The position numbers were made by a program, and so were the translations under genes. Under the pieces are notes generated by a model. The model saw only the letters and a list, made by a program, of their open reading frames with translations. It was not told the origin of the DNA and ran no database searches. Shown here one piece after another: positions 62,742 through 64,000 of a DNA stretch of 64,000 nucleotides. Location of the stretch: NCBI GenBank assembly GCA_018894105.1, contig CM032120.1:26682710-26746709 (forward strand). The letters run 5' to 3'. This DNA comes from Jacaranda mimosifolia (taxonomy: Eukaryota; Streptophyta; Magnoliopsida; Lamiales; Bignoniaceae). The first letter of the stretch is position 1, and every line of letters starts with the position of its first letter.

Positions 62742-64000
62742 CACTACTCAATCACAAGAATATTAATATGAACACAACACTTGTAAAGGTGTTGACAGAA
62801 AATATATTCTGTATAGCAGATATGAGAGGAAAAAGAGTGAAGATTAGTTTTTTTATATTGTAACAATTCTGTTTGCAGTAGCAGGTTTATATACTTGAGA
62901 TAAGGGCTAGAATGTGTCTAGATGCATTCTAGAGCACATGCAGAAATGATTATGCACCTTAAAGTCTGAATTAACTTTGACTTTTGAATTTAAAAATTGA
63001 TTTTAAATTTTAAATTCCAAATAAAAATTAGAATTTGCAGCAAAAAGATTAGCCCGAGATCCGAGATAATTCGCCCAAATGCAGGAGCTAGATCTTGAGC
63101 CTGGCCGGTTGGGCAGCGGCAGCACGAGCGTGTGTGGGCACACTCTTATGAGTCCCTTAATTGATACTTTACTAAGCACCAATACTTGAACAACATATAA
63201 GGTGCATTCTCATTGGAAAAACTTCCAATGTGGGATAAGTGATATAGCATTAGGTTTTTTGAGCATTTTATACTTCCACTCATTCCCTCACACTTTGTCT
63301 CATATCCAGTATGGGATTCCCTACATTCATAACCTTTTGCACTTTATTTCCCTCATCTCATTTCTACAACAACTATGGATTCCTACCAAATTTGCATCAA
63401 TCTATAAAGCTAAACCACTTCTTAAACGTGTAATTAGTTACAAATCCCAATTGATTTGATGCTACTTACAATAATCCCCCACAAATTCATAGTGTTGGGC
63501 TATTAGGATTATCGTAACTTGCTTTCAGTGATGGTACCTTTTGATTTGAACCACAAACTAAGTTATCCAGCTTATGCCACCATAGGAACAAATGAATCAA
63601 AGCCTTGAATTTGGCCCTCGGATGTGGCGGCGTCCATTGGTAACAACAAGCTACTTGGTGAAAGAGGTGTAAGACTAAGGATCCAATTTAAAACATTTAA
63701 AAACTGAAATCTAACTTAGTTTACACCACTACAAGGATCTAAATCATGCCAATATAATGGATTAAGGTTAGATTGTTACCTCTCAAGCAAAATCCAACCA
63801 AAACTTGAAGAAGTACTTCCTTTCCCGAAAGCAGACTGCTTCTGGTGCAGTAAGGTGTGATCAACTTTTGATCGGGCAAATCACCTCGGATTCAATCCAA
63901 ATCTGGACCAAAAATTTTCCAACTCAATGGAGAATGTCCAGTAAAATTTTCGGCCCCAGGCAAGACCTCCAAAAAAGTCCAAAAAGTCATTGATGGAACA
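62742..64000. other. Intergenic DNA to the window end
   Basis: It is AT-rich with modest GC patches around 63060-63140. I see no reading frame with family similarity, no tRNA and no repeat end that can be fixed. Confidence 0.4.

Noticed and set aside
1..64000. tRNA, rRNA or microRNA genes
   Set aside because: No cloverleaf with a recognisable T-loop GTTCRANNC or rRNA-like conserved text was found by eye. Short hairpins are MITE-derived. A tRNAscan or small-RNA mapping would be needed for a firm negative.

Overview
This 64 kb window is nuclear DNA from a flowering plant, most likely a eudicot. The genes have plant-type GT-AG introns, the intergenic DNA is very AT-rich, and the predicted proteins are plant families: an AKT2-type potassium channel, a BPS1-like protein, an SHM6/SHM7-type serine hydroxymethyltransferase and a plant TCP11-domain protein. 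A BPS1-like gene beside an SHM6-type gene matches, from memory, the Arabidopsis order around AT1G22020/AT1G22030, so this part may be old microsynteny. I cannot name the species.

Layout. (1) 1.6-10.0 kb, + strand: an 11-exon AKT2-type channel gene. It is complete except for one missing base in exon 9, which shifts the frame inside the ankyrin region. (2) 11.8-13.2 kb: a Mutator-like element with a perfect 9-bp target duplication. (3) 14.3-15.3 kb, + strand: a two-exon BPS1-like gene. (4) 18.3-23.5 kb, - strand: a four-exon SHM6/7-type gene, convergent with the BPS1-like gene, one of whose introns appears to use a GC donor. (5) 24-33 kb: gene-free DNA. It is one copy (A1) of a non-coding block, interrupted by at least four small DNA transposons and a gutted Copia LTR retrotransposon. 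(6) 36.2-42.5 kb: a nearly full-length but broken L1-type LINE. (7) 45.2-51.2 kb, + strand: an 11-exon TCP11-domain gene with a recent in-frame 129-bp tandem duplication across an intron/exon boundary. (8) 51.6-61.3 kb: the second copy (A2) of the same block, interrupted by a different set of insertions: a 4.7 kb foldback Mutator-like element full of GTAC words, two hAT-like elements and a CACTA-like element. (9) 61.3-64 kb: repeat debris.

The genes do not form an operon or a shared pathway; they are separate plant genes. The most useful structural observation is that A1 and A2 act as each other's empty site. Comparing them defines the boundaries and target duplications of nine insertions, with five in A1 and four in A2. 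I found no CRISPR array, no rRNA and no convincing tRNA, and I do not claim a new biological system. The closest candidates for something unusual are the GTAC-word foldback element, the exonised TCP11 duplication and the AKT2 frameshift. All exon coordinates were derived by eye from splice signals, reading frame and remembered family sequences, without transcript data.
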